Source of the DNA: Lachnoclostridium sp. An138
Lineage (GTDB): Bacteria; Bacillota; Clostridia; Lachnospirales; Lachnospiraceae
Reading direction: 5' to 3'
NCBI RefSeq assembly: GCF_002160765.1
Contig: NZ_NFLF01000001.1
Location: 124,001-188,000, forward strand
DNA: 64,000 nucleotides
Position 1 is the stretch's first letter. Every line of letters begins with the position of its first letter. The notes below the pieces were generated by a model, which saw only the letters and a program-made list of their open reading frames with translations, made no database searches and was not told the DNA's origin. The position numbers and the translations under genes are program-made. This document shows, in pieces, positions 49,295-57,787 of this stretch.

Positions 49295-50758
49295 TTACTG
49301 CCGCTGTCCCGCCAGGGGAAAACGCCCGCGGACACCTTCATAGGTATAGGCTGCCTGGATGATTTTCTTTTCCTGGAAACAGTCTCCCAGAAGCTGCAGG
49401 CCGATGGGCAGCCCCCTGCTGTCCGTGCCACAGGGCAGGCAGATACCCGGAAGGCCGGCCAGGTTTGCGGAGATCGTATAAATATCACCCAGGTACATTT
49501 TCAGCGGATCGCTTAAGGATTCTCCAAGCCTGGGCGCTGTGGTGGGAGCCGCAGGCCCCAGAATCACATCGTATTTCTCAAAGGCCCGGTCAAAGGCCTG
49601 TCGGATCAGCGCCTTGGTCCGAAGCGCCTTCAGATAGTAGGCGTCATAATAGCCCGAACTTAACACGAAGGAGCCCAGCATGATACGGCGCTTCACTTCC
49701 TCGCCGAATCCCTCGGAACGGGATTTCTTGTACATGTTGTGGAGTCCCTCATATTCCTCCGCCCGGTACCCGTACTTCACTCCGTCAAAACGGGCCAGGT
49801 TCGAGCTGGCCTCCGCCGAAGCGATGACGTAGTAAGCCGGAATCGCGTAATCCACCAAGCTTAAATCGAATTCCTCCACGACTGCTCCTCTGTCTTTGAG
49901 CGCCTCTGCCGCGCCGCGGACAGCCGCTGCCACCTCCGGGTCCAGTCCGTCCCCGAAATAATCCCGGGGAATACCGATGCGCATGCCCTTCACGTCATCC
50001 TTCAAAGCCGAGGTAAAGTCATAGCTGTCCCGGGCGATGGAGGTGCTGTCTTTTTTATCGTGGGAAGCAATGGTCTCCAGCAGCAGCGCGCAGTCCGTCA
50101 CATCTCTGGCGATGGGCCCTATCTGATCCAGAGAAGAACCATAGGCAATCAGTCCATACCGGGATACGGTTCCATAGGTCGGCTTCAGTCCCGTTACGCC
50201 GCAGAAAGAGCTGGGCTGGCGGATGGAACCGCCCGTATCAGAACCCAGGGCGCAGGTGCACTCCCCTGCCGCCACAGCGGCGCAGGAACCGCCGGAGGAG
50301 CCCCCCGGCACATGCTCCGTATTCCAGGGATTGCGGGTGGGTCCGAAAAAGGAGGTCTCCGTGGTGCTTCCCATGGCAAATTCGTCCATGTTGGTCTTTC
50401 CAATCATGACCATGCCCGCCGCTTCCAGCCGCAGGGCTGCTTCCGCCGAATAGGTGGGCTTGAAGTTGTACAGAATCTTCGAAGAGCAGGTGGTCAGCAC
50501 GCCTTCCGTGCAGATATTGTCTTTGACCGCCACGGGCACGCCCGCCAGAGGGCCGGTCAGCTCTTTGCTCTCGATCTTCTCCTGAACCCTGGCAGCTCTT
50601 GCAAGCGCGTCCTCCTCGTCCACCGTGACAAAGCAGTTCAGTTCTGCATCTTTTTCTTTTATTTTTGCAAGGGCTGCTTTCGCGGCTTCCACCGCTGTAA
50701 GCTCCCCTGCCTGAATCTTCTTTCCCAGCTCCGCAGCTGTCATTTCCATCCATTCCAT
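49295..50758 (-). CDS. gatA: Asp-tRNA(Asn)/Glu-tRNA(Gln) amidotransferase subunit A
   Basis: Glutaminase subunit of 487 residues that frees ammonia for amidating Asp- or Glu-tRNA. The amidase Ser-cisSer-Lys triad is visible: GVPVAVKDNI holds the Lys, and GGSSGGSCAAVAAG with LGSDTGGSIRQPSSFCG holds the two serines. GAAPTTAPRLGE and GLPIGLQLLGD complete the amidase signature. GAGGAGG precedes the ATG. It sits between gatC and gatB with short gaps. Confidence 0.97.
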   Translation of the reverse strand: MEWMEMTAAELGKKIQAGELTAVEAAKAALAKIKEKDAELNCFVTVDEEDALARAARVQEKIESKELTGPLAGVPVAVKDNICTEGVLTTCSSKILYNFKPTYSAEAALRLEAAGMVMIGKTNMDEFAMGSTTETSFFGPTRNPWNTEHVPGGSSGGSCAAVAAGECTCALGSDTGGSIRQPSSFCGVTGLKPTYGTVSRYGLIAYGSSLDQIGPIARDVTDCALLLETIASHDKKDSTSIARDSYDFTSALKDDVKGMRIGIPRDYFGDGLDPEVAAAVRGAAEALKDRGAVVEEFDLSLVDYAIPAYYVIASAEASSNLARFDGVKYGYRAEEYEGLHNMYKKSRSEGFGEEVKRRIMLGSFVLSSGYYDAYYLKALRTKALIRQAFDRAFEKYDVILGPAAPTTAPRLGESLSDPLKMYLGDIYTISANLAGLPGICLPCGTDSRGLPIGLQLLGDCFQEKKIIQAAYTYEGVRGRFPLAGQRQ

Positions 50759-50769
50759 ACTGCCGCCTC

Positions 50770-51063
50770 CTACTCTACCGTCTTCGGCACCTGATACATG
50801 CCGTCCTTGACCTTCGGCGCGTTCGCCAGCATCTTCTCATGCTCGTCGCCGTTTTCCACCACGTCCTCCCGGAAGACATTGCTCACCGGGAATACATGGG
50901 ACATGGGCTCCACGCCTGATGTGTCCAGCTCGTTTAATTTATCGATATAATCCAGCATCCGTCCCATGTCGCGCTTCGCCGCTTCCTTTTCGGCGTCGGA
51001 CAGCTCCAGCTTCGCCAGAATTCCTACATATTCCATGGTTTCATCTGAAATAATATTTGCCAT
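50770..51063 (-). CDS. gatC: Asp-tRNA(Asn)/Glu-tRNA(Gln) amidotransferase subunit C
   Basis: Small GatA chaperone subunit of 97 residues. The sequence opens [23 protein letters not shown]-like (short segments [11 protein letters not shown]), continues [20 protein letters not shown] and ends with [16 protein letters not shown], the conserved PxxxDGxxxVPK tail. ATG 51063 has AAAGGAG upstream. An extension to 51090 runs into the flanking repeat and is rejected. Confidence 0.95.
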   Translation of the reverse strand: MANIISDETMEYVGILAKLELSDAEKEAAKRDMGRMLDYIDKLNELDTSGVEPMSHVFPVSNVFREDVVENGDEHEKMLANAPKVKDGMYQVPKTVE

Positions 51064-51082
51064 AATCTGTGTTCTCCTTTCC

Positions 51083-51345
51083 CTGCTCATTGCCAGCCCC
51101 CCAGGGGGCCCTCTCTTGGCCTTTCGGCCAATTCACCTTGCCCCCCAGGGGGCCTTCTCTCGGCTTCGCCGATTCACCTTGCCCCCCAGGGGGCCTTCTC
51201 ACCTTTACTCCGCAGTGCAAGCTCGATTACGCTCCGCTCCATCTCGCTTTACGGGCTTCGCCCTATAGCAGGAGGTGTAAGCTTCCTTACGTAAGCGAGC
51301 TTCCGACGGAAGCTTACACTTCCTGCTGCACTGCTCATTGCCAAC
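51083..51345. repeat. Intergenic repeat cluster between aspS and gatC
   Basis: Three copies of GCCCCCCAGGGGGCC (51096, 51140, 51181) occur at 41-44 bp steps with hairpin-forming spacers (TTGGCC/GGCCAA, TCGGC/GCCGA). An inverted repeat follows: AGCAGGAGGTGTAAGCTTCC (51267-51286) with its complement at 51308-51327, one mismatch. The whole is flanked by direct repeats CTGCTCATTGCCA at 51083 and 51331, 248 bp apart, like a target duplication. It contains no credible gene. Confidence 0.8.
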
Positions 51346-51346
51346 G

Positions 51347-52678
51347 CTAAGGGTCCAGTCTGCTTAAGTCTCGCGGGAACAGCGTCGTCTCGCGCACGTT
51401 GTCCTCGCCCGCCAGTTTCATGGTCAAACGTTCCAGGCCGATGCCAAGGCCTCCGTGGGGCGGCATGCCGTACTTGAAGGTATCCAGATACTGCTCCATC
51501 CCTTCCTCTGTCATTCCTCTTGCCGCAATCTTATCAAGAAGCATCTGATAATCATGGATACGCTGGCCTCCTGTGGTAATTTCCAGTCCCTTATACAGAA
51601 GATCGAAGCTTAAGGTAAACTTCGGATCTGCCGGGTCATCCATGGCATAGAAGGGACGCTTCTTGGAGGGATAATGGGTCACAAATACAAAGTCTGAACC
51701 ATATTCTTCCTGGAAATAACGTCCGATCAGAACCTCCTCTTCCGGCTCCAGATCGTAGGGGTTGCGGATCTTATGGCCGTATTTTTCGGAGGCCAGCTGC
51801 TTTGCCTCATCGAAACGCACCGCCGGAATCTTATCTGCCTTCGGCAGCGTGATGTCAAGAATCTTCAGCTCCGGCGCGTATTCCCGTTCCAGAAGGGCCA
51901 GCATATACTGCAGGAACCCGGTTTCCATCGCCATAATATCTTCAAAGCTGTCGATATAGCCCATCTCAAAATCCAGGCTGGTGTATTCGTTCAGGTGGCG
52001 CTTCGTGTTGTGCTTTTCGGCACGGAACACCGGGCCCGTCTCAAATACCCGGTCAAACACGCCCACCATCATCTGCTTGTAAAACTGCGGGCTCTGGGCC
52101 AGCACTGCCGGATGATGGAAATAATCCAGACGGAACAGGTTGGAACCGCCCTCTGCTCCCTTGGCTCCAATCTTCGGCGTATGAATCTCTGTAAAGCCCT
52201 GGCTGTACAGGAAATCCCGGAATCCCCTCACAATGCCTTCCTGAATCCGGAACTTGGCCCGCTCCCGGATGTTCCTTAAGGATATGGACCTCATGTTCAG
52301 TTTTGCTTCCAGGGAAGTGTTCAGCTTCCATTTGGAGATGGCAAGGGGCAGGGGCGCCGCCGGCTCAGAAAGTACCTTAAGCCCGGTTAAACGAAGCTCC
52401 ACGCCGTGGGGCGCTCTTTCTTCCTTTCGAATGATTCCCTCTGCTTCCACACAGGCCGCTTCTTTCAGTCCCTTCCGATCAAAACCGGATTTTCCTTCTT
52501 CATAGACACACTGCAGAAGACCGTCCCGTCTTCTCAAAATGACAAAGGCCACCTCACCCATGTCCCGAATCGTATGGATGGTTCCTTCGATTTTCACGGT
52601 TTTCCCTTCCATGCTTTCCGCTGTCACTGCAGCCAGATCGACTGTTTCTTTTTCTCTGATTCCTGTCATAAATTCCAT
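51347..52678 (-). CDS. aspS: Aspartate-tRNA ligase, archaeal/non-discriminating type (AspRS2)
   Basis: Class II synthetase of 443 residues. That is the short form without the bacterial GAD insertion, so it can charge both tRNA(Asp) and tRNA(Asn) in characterised relatives. The N-terminal OB fold has TIRDMGEVAFVILRRRDGLLQCV. Catalytic motifs are FTEIHTPKIG (motif 1), FRAEKHNTKRHLNEYTSLDFEM (motif 2 region) and PPHGGLGIGLERLTM (motif 3). ATG 52678 has AAAGGAG; the frame to 52792 runs into the leader terminator and is rejected. The T-box leader upstream and gatCAB downstream fit an asparaginyl-tRNA transamidation operon. Confidence 0.93.
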   Translation of the reverse strand: MEFMTGIREKETVDLAAVTAESMEGKTVKIEGTIHTIRDMGEVAFVILRRRDGLLQCVYEEGKSGFDRKGLKEAACVEAEGIIRKEERAPHGVELRLTGLKVLSEPAAPLPLAISKWKLNTSLEAKLNMRSISLRNIRERAKFRIQEGIVRGFRDFLYSQGFTEIHTPKIGAKGAEGGSNLFRLDYFHHPAVLAQSPQFYKQMMVGVFDRVFETGPVFRAEKHNTKRHLNEYTSLDFEMGYIDSFEDIMAMETGFLQYMLALLEREYAPELKILDITLPKADKIPAVRFDEAKQLASEKYGHKIRNPYDLEPEEEVLIGRYFQEEYGSDFVFVTHYPSKKRPFYAMDDPADPKFTLSFDLLYKGLEITTGGQRIHDYQMLLDKIAARGMTEEGMEQYLDTFKYGMPPHGGLGIGLERLTMKLAGEDNVRETTLFPRDLSRLDP

Positions 52679-52790
52679 CTGCTTTCGCTCCTTTCCTTTT
52701 TTCTTCCGCGCTGCAGGAATGTACATTTTACTGCTGTCATTTCCTGCTTCCGGAAGGGCCATTCCGGGCGGAGCGCTTTTCGTGGAATCC

Positions 52791-53141
52791 AAAACGAAAA
52801 CCCCGTCCCGGAATATTTCTATTCCGGGACGGGGTTCTTATATCACATTTATAAAAATCCCGCGGTACCACCCGCATTGGAAAGCGTCCGCTTTTATCCT
52901 TTTTTCTGTCCTCCGGCATACTCCGGAAATACATCGATACGGATATCGGCTCACTCTCCCACTCTTGCCCGTAACGGAGGCTGCCGTACCGCCCTACTAT
53001 CGGCTTATCGCTCCTGCTTCTGCCGCTTCAGACGATCTGCTCCCAAGTGTTCCCAAAATTTTCTCTTCCCAAGGACGCTCTCAGTCGGTGACGTCCTATT
53101 CCTGTCGGCCTCTGAAAATCCGAGTCTTGTTCTTTGCATTT
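52791..53141 (-). ncRNA. T-box leader controlling aspS-gatCAB
   Basis: On the minus strand the T-box sequence GGGTGGTACCGCGG (core complement of 52860-52870) is followed by a terminator hairpin (52834-52801) and T-rich tail. The Stem I side shows GAGAGC (AG-bulge region) and GGGAACACTTGGGAG, the conserved context of the specifier. The specifier read is AAC (53051-53049, Asn), overlapped by GAA (53052-53050, Glu). Uncharged tRNA(Asn) should favour the antiterminator. The gap 52679-53372 thus holds this leader, divergent promoters and the asnA leader. Confidence 0.88.
52793..52834 (-). terminator. T-box regulated terminator
   Basis: CCCCGTCCCGGAAT pairs perfectly with ATTCCGGGACGGGG; on the minus strand it is followed by TTTTCGTTTT. 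It mutually excludes the antiterminator formed by the T-box sequence. Confidence 0.9.
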
Positions 53142-53155
53142 ACTTATAGTATAAT
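53127..53155 (+). promoter_or_regulatory. Predicted asnA promoter, overlapping the T-box operon promoter
   Basis: Plus strand TTGTTC (53127-53132), 17 bp, TATAAT (53150-53155), giving a leader of about 210 nt. On the minus strand the same bases give TATACT (53153-53148) as a -10 for the T-box leader. A TTGCAA-17-TAATAT pair further upstream is an alternative minus promoter. Confidence 0.5.
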
Positions 53156-53372
53156 TCCTTTATATGCGAGAAATATTAGCATAAATTTTTTTCGATTGCA
53201 AGGCTTTTTCCAGGCCCAGACTGCTTTCGAAAATATTTTTGCTCTCCGCCTGTTTGGGCCGTAATTTTTCTTGCGCATTGCAGGTGTCCGCTTTCCGGAA
53301 GCGTTATGGGAGAACATCTCCGCTTCTTCTGCGGACGCTTAACACAGAAAAAAGGAACAGGAGTCGATTTTT

Positions 53373-54383
53373 ATGGAACATTTGTACATACCACCTGACT
53401 ATTCCTCAAAGCTCAGTCTTTATGACACCCAGGTAGCCATCAAGACTGTCAAAGACTTTTTCCAGCAGTCTCTGGCTGATCAGCTCTATCTGCTGCGTGT
53501 CTCCGCTCCGCTCTTCGTTACGCCGGAATCCGGACTGAACGACAATCTGAACGGTGTGGAGCGCCCCGTTACCTTCGGCATCAAGGAGCAGAATGAGCGT
53601 CCCGCCGAGATCGTTCATTCCCTGGCAAAATGGAAGCGCAACGCCCTGAAGCAGTACGGCTTCCACATCGGCGAAGGCCTCTACACAGATATGAGCGCCA
53701 TCCGCCGGGATGAGGATACGGATAATATTCACTCCATCTACGTGGATCAGTGGGACTGGGAAAAAATTATCCTGAAGGAAGACCGGAATGTAGAATATCT
53801 GAAGGAAACCGTCCGGAAGGTCTACAAGGCCCTGAAGAAAACGGAAAAATACATGTCCATCCAGTATGATTACATTGAAGAGATTCTTCCAAAGGACATC
53901 TATTTTATTACCACCCAGGAGCTGGCAAACCGCTATCCGGATAAGACGCCCAAGGAACGCGAGGACCTGATCGCTCAGGAAAAAGGCGCCGTCTTCCTGA
54001 TGGAGATCGGCGACAAGCTGGCCGATGGCAAGCCCCATGACGGCCGCGCCCCGGACTACGATGACTGGCATTTAAACGGTGATATCATCGTCTGGTATCC
54101 GGTTCTGGGCCACGCCCTGGAGCTGTCCTCCATGGGCATCCGCGTGGATGAGGATTCCCTGGCCCGTCAGCTGAAGCTGGCCGGCTGTGAGGAGCGCGCC
54201 GAACTTCCCTTCCAGAAAGCCATTCTGGAGAAGCGCCTGCCCTACACCGTAGGCGGCGGCATCGGCCAGTCCCGTATCTGCATGTTCTACCTGAGAAAAG
54301 CCCACATCGGCGAAGTTCAGGTATCTATCTGGCCCGACGAGGTGCGGGAAAAGGCAGCGCGGTACGGCATCAATCTGCTGTAA
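53373..54383 (+). CDS. asnA: Aspartate-ammonia ligase (asparagine synthetase A)
   Basis: Makes free asparagine from aspartate, ammonia and ATP; a class II synthetase-like fold of 336 residues. Family blocks: [22 protein letters not shown] near residue 40, [59 protein letters not shown] and [13 protein letters not shown]. It stands divergent from the AspRS/GatCAB operon, so both routes to asparagine share one intergenic region. The roughly 210-nt leader has a GTCCGC/GCGGAC hairpin but no T-box. Confidence 0.97.
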   Translation: MEHLYIPPDYSSKLSLYDTQVAIKTVKDFFQQSLADQLYLLRVSAPLFVTPESGLNDNLNGVERPVTFGIKEQNERPAEIVHSLAKWKRNALKQYGFHIGEGLYTDMSAIRRDEDTDNIHSIYVDQWDWEKIILKEDRNVEYLKETVRKVYKALKKTEKYMSIQYDYIEEILPKDIYFITTQELANRYPDKTPKEREDLIAQEKGAVFLMEIGDKLADGKPHDGRAPDYDDWHLNGDIIVWYPVLGHALELSSMGIRVDEDSLARQLKLAGCEERAELPFQKAILEKRLPYTVGGGIGQSRICMFYLRKAHIGEVQVSIWPDEVREKAARYGINLL

Positions 54384-54395
54384 GGATATCTGTGC

Positions 54396-54436
54396 CCACA
54401 GCTGGCAGGAAGCCTGTGCTTTCCTGTCAGCTGTGG
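54396..54436 (+). other. Stable hairpin after asnA
   Basis: CCACAGCTGGCAGGA pairs with TCCTGTCAGCTGTGG (one G-U type mismatch). There is no T-run; it lies 12 bp after the asnA stop and probably protects the 3' end ahead of the true terminator. Confidence 0.55.
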
Positions 54437-54478
54437 ATAGATATGGAGCGGTATCTGCCAAAAATCATACAGCTGAAA

Positions 54479-54524
54479 AAGGAGAATTATCCAGGTCACA
54501 GACCTCCGATAATTCTCCTTTTTT
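54479..54524. terminator. Bidirectional terminator (asnA / sugar operon)
   Basis: AAGGAGAATTATC pairs with GATAATTCTCCTT around a 16-nt loop. TTTTTT follows on the plus strand and TTTTTC on the minus, serving both converging units. Confidence 0.85.
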
Positions 54525-54570
54525 CTATTTTTCTGCTTTTTTATTTTTTCTGCTTCCTTCAGCTGTCTTT

Positions 54571-55203
54571 TCAGCTCTGATACTCCACGATCCTTCTGTA
54601 TATCTCTTCATAGCTGATCCTGCCGAAATCCGTCACATCCACCAGAATATCAAGCCCCAGGTTGATATTGTATTCCTTGTGGGCAATTCCTGCCGTGAAC
54701 TCCTCAAAGGTCGGCTGAATCCGGTTAACTGAATGAAGCTGAGCCGGCGTATAGGTTTCCATATGGTACTGATTCAGAAGGTGTCCCGGGTGGCGGTCCT
54801 CGCCCTTATCGCGCTTCGCCCCCCTGCGGTATACCGTTTCCATGTCCGTATAAAGGCAGATGGTCACTGCCGAATAGCCGGATTCATCCAGCAGCTCCTG
54901 AAGCTTTGGCTTGTGCCGCTGGTAGAACGGATACTCGATCAGGATAGTCTTATTCTCCCACATCCGTTTCTGGATGGTCAGATAAAACTCCTCCAGGCTG
55001 AACCAGTTCAATCTGTCTTTCTGCTTCTCATTGTCAAAGCCGAAGATATCCCAGTTCTTCTCTTTGATCTGATCATAGCTGATTTTTACAATCTCGTCGT
55101 TTCCCAGATAATCAAGAAAGCGCTGGGCCGTACCGCTCTTTCCGGTTCCCGGTCCGCCGGTGAAAATAATCAGAGTTCTGGGATTGGGGAATTCTCTTTT
55201 CAT
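54571..55203 (-). CDS. P-loop kinase/ATPase, last gene of the sugar operon
   Basis: Cytosolic P-loop protein of 210 residues. TLIIFTGGPGTGKSGTAQRF (about 10-29) is Walker A. YDQIKEKNWDIFG and ILIEYPFYQRHKPKLQELL resemble the substrate lid and Walker B of small-molecule or zeta-toxin-like kinases, and YRRGAKRDKGEDRHPGH is a basic lid. ATG 55203 is preferred; a GTG at 55212 directly follows the PfkB stop, so the genes are contiguous. A sugar or polyol kinase role is possible from context. I do not recognise the exact family. Confidence 0.7.
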   Translation of the reverse strand: MKREFPNPRTLIIFTGGPGTGKSGTAQRFLDYLGNDEIVKISYDQIKEKNWDIFGFDNEKQKDRLNWFSLEEFYLTIQKRMWENKTILIEYPFYQRHKPKLQELLDESGYSAVTICLYTDMETVYRRGAKRDKGEDRHPGHLLNQYHMETYTPAQLHSVNRIQPTFEEFTAGIAHKEYNINLGLDILVDVTDFGRISYEEIYRRIVEYQS

Positions 55204-55212
55204 CGCCCGCAC

Positions 55213-56178
55213 CTAGAACTGAAAGGTACCATCACGCATGGCCTGTACGTTCTCAGGGCTTATCTTTCCCTCCATGGGACCAAAAGCCGCCACATTGAGA
55301 GCTCCTGCCGCAGCCGCGATCTCCGCACACTCTTTCATGTCCTTTCCTTCCAGAAGAGCACAGAGGAAAGCGCCCAGGGAGGTGTCACCTGCTCCGGTGG
55401 GATCTACGGATTCCACCTTATACAGTCCCTGCTCGACCACCTGTCCGTCTCTCGTATAGATTCTGGAGCCTTTGGAACCCATCTTCAGCATCAGGATTTC
55501 CAGATTCGGATTTTCAAAGCACTTCTTTACGGCCTCTTCTACATCATCGATACCTGTCACCAGCTTCAGCTCATCAAGACCCGGCGCAAAAAGATTCGTT
55601 ATTTCCAGCATCGCGTTGATAATCTCAAAACATTCCTTACTCTTGTTCGGGTTGGTCAGATGCTCTGTCCGCACATTGGGATCGAAACTGATCTTCGTGC
55701 CCCGGGCTTTCATGGCTCTGGCTGTCTTCACGATCTCCCAGCCATAGCTCAGCTTCGCGGTCAGCGCGCAGCCCATCACATGGAAATATTTTGCTTCCTT
55801 TAAAGAGGGTTCCGTCACATCCGGCATCACAGCCTTTGTGGCCGGCGTCTCATCCCAGTGGAAGAGGTATCTGCGGTCACCCTCGCTGTCGTACGCCACA
55901 AAGGCGCAGGCCGTAGATCCGTCCGGGTCCACAAGAACCTTGGATACATCCACGCCGTCTTTTTTCAGCCGGTTCAGCATGCACTCGCCAAAACCGTCTT
56001 TTCCGACTCCGGAAATAATACCGCAGCTGTGTCCCATTCTCGCCACGGTGGAAATCATAATCGCAGAGGAACCGGACGGATAGGGTCCTGAAAACAGCCC
56101 CGTCTCATTTAAGGGCTTATCTACCTCCGTCCGCATGATTTCGACCAGGGTCTCTCCCATTGTCCAAATTTCAGCCAA
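55213..56178 (-). CDS. PfkB-family carbohydrate kinase
   Basis: Ribokinase-like sugar kinase of 321 residues. GPYPSGSSAIMISTVARMGHSCGIISGVGKDGFG is the region of PfkB signature 1 (short parts: ISGVGKDGFG). SVDPTGAGDTSLGAFLCAL near residue 255 is signature 2 with the catalytic Asp. The N-terminal WTMGETLVEIM is typical of 2-keto-3-deoxygluconate or fructokinase-like members. It overlaps the VOC gene by 8 bp and precedes the P-loop kinase. The phosphorylated sugar is unknown; with the aldolase next door a ketose or ketose-phosphate is likely. Confidence 0.92.
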   Translation of the reverse strand: MAEIWTMGETLVEIMRTEVDKPLNETGLFSGPYPSGSSAIMISTVARMGHSCGIISGVGKDGFGECMLNRLKKDGVDVSKVLVDPDGSTACAFVAYDSEGDRRYLFHWDETPATKAVMPDVTEPSLKEAKYFHVMGCALTAKLSYGWEIVKTARAMKARGTKISFDPNVRTEHLTNPNKSKECFEIINAMLEITNLFAPGLDELKLVTGIDDVEEAVKKCFENPNLEILMLKMGSKGSRIYTRDGQVVEQGLYKVESVDPTGAGDTSLGAFLCALLEGKDMKECAEIAAAAGALNVAAFGPMEGKISPENVQAMRDGTFQF

Positions 56179-56596
56179 GAGCCTTCACCGCCTTTTCCTT
56201 TTCTTCCTCGGAAGCAAATTTCTGAATGAACTCTACAATCTCCTGATTCGGTCCGAGAATGGTCACATACTCTACACCGTGCTCCCAGTAAGGCAGAAAT
56301 GCCGGACCCTCACGGAACTCATAGCCCTCTTCCTTCAGTTCCTTTACGCAGGCCACAATGTCCGTACAGTTCAGGGCAATGTGATCGATGGCGCCGATGG
56401 TATTCGACGCGCCGCCATCTTTTTCGTAAGTCTCGATGATGATATTCCCCCATTCGAAGAATTTCACAGGATTGCCGCCGTACACGGTCTCCCATTTCAG
56501 TTTAAAGCCCAGTCCCAGATAAAATTCCTCTGTCTTTTTGATGTCGTCCGTGGGGATTCCGATATGCTGGTACCCATCCACATACTGTGTAAGCAT
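56171..56596 (-). CDS. VOC-superfamily (glyoxalase-like) protein
   Basis: Protein of 141 residues with two beta-alpha-beta-beta-beta modules: YQHIGIPTDDIKKTEEFYLGLGF and, in the second half, AIDHIALNCTDIVACVKELKEEGY. Metal-ligand positions are His near 11, Glu in IIIETYE, His in IDHIAL and Glu in QEIVEF, so it is probably an active metalloenzyme. Such proteins include lyases, isomerases and epimerases. Within this operon it may process an aldehyde or epimerise an intermediate. It overlaps the PfkB start by 8 bp. Confidence 0.85.
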   Translation of the reverse strand: MLTQYVDGYQHIGIPTDDIKKTEEFYLGLGFKLKWETVYGGNPVKFFEWGNIIIETYEKDGGASNTIGAIDHIALNCTDIVACVKELKEEGYEFREGPAFLPYWEHGVEYVTILGPNQEIVEFIQKFASEEEKEKAVKALG

Positions 56597-56665
56597 AGCT
56601 ACAACCTCCTTTTTTTCATGAAAATAAATAAGAGGAGCAGATCATTTTTCATTCCATCCTCCCCC

Positions 56666-56694
56666 CTGAGAGAATCCCGGGAGGACTCTCTCAG
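56666..56694 (-). other. Hairpin between aldolase and VOC genes
   Basis: CTGAGAGAnTCC pairs with GGAnTCTCTCAG over 5 nt. There is no T-run on the minus strand. It is likely an mRNA processing or stabilising element inside the operon (gap 56597-56747). Confidence 0.5.
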
Positions 56695-56747
56695 ACTATG
56701 GAGCTTCCGGTCCTGAAAATATCTGCCCCAGTTTTTCTTACTTTTCG

Positions 56748-57686
56748 TTAATTATAAATGCTTCTGAGAACTGCCGGAGCCTTTCCGGAGCAGTTAAACA
56801 AATCGCTCTTGGACGCAATCTCTGCTGAAATCGCTTTCCGTCCCGGTCCCACGATCTTGCGGGGATCGTACTCAGTCTCGGGAAGTGTGCGGATAGCTTC
56901 TCTTACAGCGTCTGTATACACCTTTTTCAGTCCTGTTCCCACATTAATCTTGCTCATGCCCATGGCAACGCACTTCCGGAAATCATCCTCCGGTACGCCG
57001 GTTCCGCCGTGAAGAACCAGGGCCACATCCGTCTTGCTGCGGATCTCTTCCAGAAGATCGAAGCGGATCTCCGGAGCAGCTTTATAGAATCCGTGGGCGG
57101 TACCGATGGCAACTGCCAGCGCATCAATTCCTGTCTTCTCTACAAACTCTGCTACAAGAGCCGGATCTGTATAAGCCTTTCCGGATTCTTCCACATGGAT
57201 ATTGTCTTCATGGCCTGCCAGCATGCCAAGCTCTGCCTCTACAGAGCATCCATTGATGCCGTAGGGACTGTGGTTATGGGCAAAGTCAGCAATCTCCTTC
57301 GATTTCGCAATATTTGTCTCAAAGTCTTCCTGAGAAGCGTCAATCATAACGTTCGTAAAGCCGGCCACAACCGCCTGCTTAATCTGTTCCAGATTTGTTG
57401 CGTGGTCCAGGTGAAGGCAGAAGGGTACCTCCGGATAAGTCTTCGCGATTCCTTTTGCAGTCTCCGCGATCAGCTCCAGAGAACCTATGTACTTGATTGC
57501 TCCGAGGGAAGCCATCAGAATCACCGGCGCGTTCTTTTCTCTTGCGCCCTCCACGATGCCGACCATCTCCGGAATCGTGCTGAAATTAAATGCTCCAACT
57601 GCGTATCTGTCCTCCGGCTTAGCGTCTGCCGATGTGGCAAGTCTGACAGAGTCAGCCATAATCTGCTTCATTGTTAATAATGGCAT
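56748..57686 (-). CDS. Class II fructose-bisphosphate aldolase family protein
   Basis: Zinc-dependent aldolase of 312 residues that splits ketose bisphosphates to dihydroxyacetone phosphate and an aldehyde. Ligand regions: YAVGAFNFSTIPEMVGIVEG, FCLHLDHATNLEQIKQAV (zinc His, catalytic Asp), GCSVEAELGMLAGHED, IGTAHGFY and ALVLHGGTGVPEDDF (zinc His). KINVGTGLKKVYTDAV binds phosphate. Members cleave fructose, tagatose or other hexulose phosphates. Placed among sugar transport and kinase genes, it may be dedicated to this pathway and not to glycolysis. AAGGAG precedes ATG. Confidence 0.93.
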   Translation of the reverse strand: MPLLTMKQIMADSVRLATSADAKPEDRYAVGAFNFSTIPEMVGIVEGAREKNAPVILMASLGAIKYIGSLELIAETAKGIAKTYPEVPFCLHLDHATNLEQIKQAVVAGFTNVMIDASQEDFETNIAKSKEIADFAHNHSPYGINGCSVEAELGMLAGHEDNIHVEESGKAYTDPALVAEFVEKTGIDALAVAIGTAHGFYKAAPEIRFDLLEEIRSKTDVALVLHGGTGVPEDDFRKCVAMGMSKINVGTGLKKVYTDAVREAIRTLPETEYDPRKIVGPGRKAISAEIASKSDLFNCSGKAPAVLRSIYN

Positions 57687-57787
57687 GTCTTTTCTCCTTT
57701 TTCAATCACTTTTTTGATCATCCGCCAATACACCAATACATATGTCTGCTGCGCTACGGTTTCCTTCGCTGCAGCAGTTTATTTCTG

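Noticed and set aside
51096-51195. Three regular repeats as a possible CRISPR array
   Set aside because: Units are 15-bp palindromes with similar hairpin-forming spacers of 26-29 bp, only three copies, and no cas genes.
51347-52792. N-terminally extended AspRS starting at 52792
   Set aside because: The extension would begin in the tail of the T-box terminator; ATG 52678 has a proper ribosome site and begins the OB fold.
53156-53372. Second T-box in the asnA leader
   Set aside because: No TGGNACCGCG core and no terminator/antiterminator pair; only a generic hairpin.
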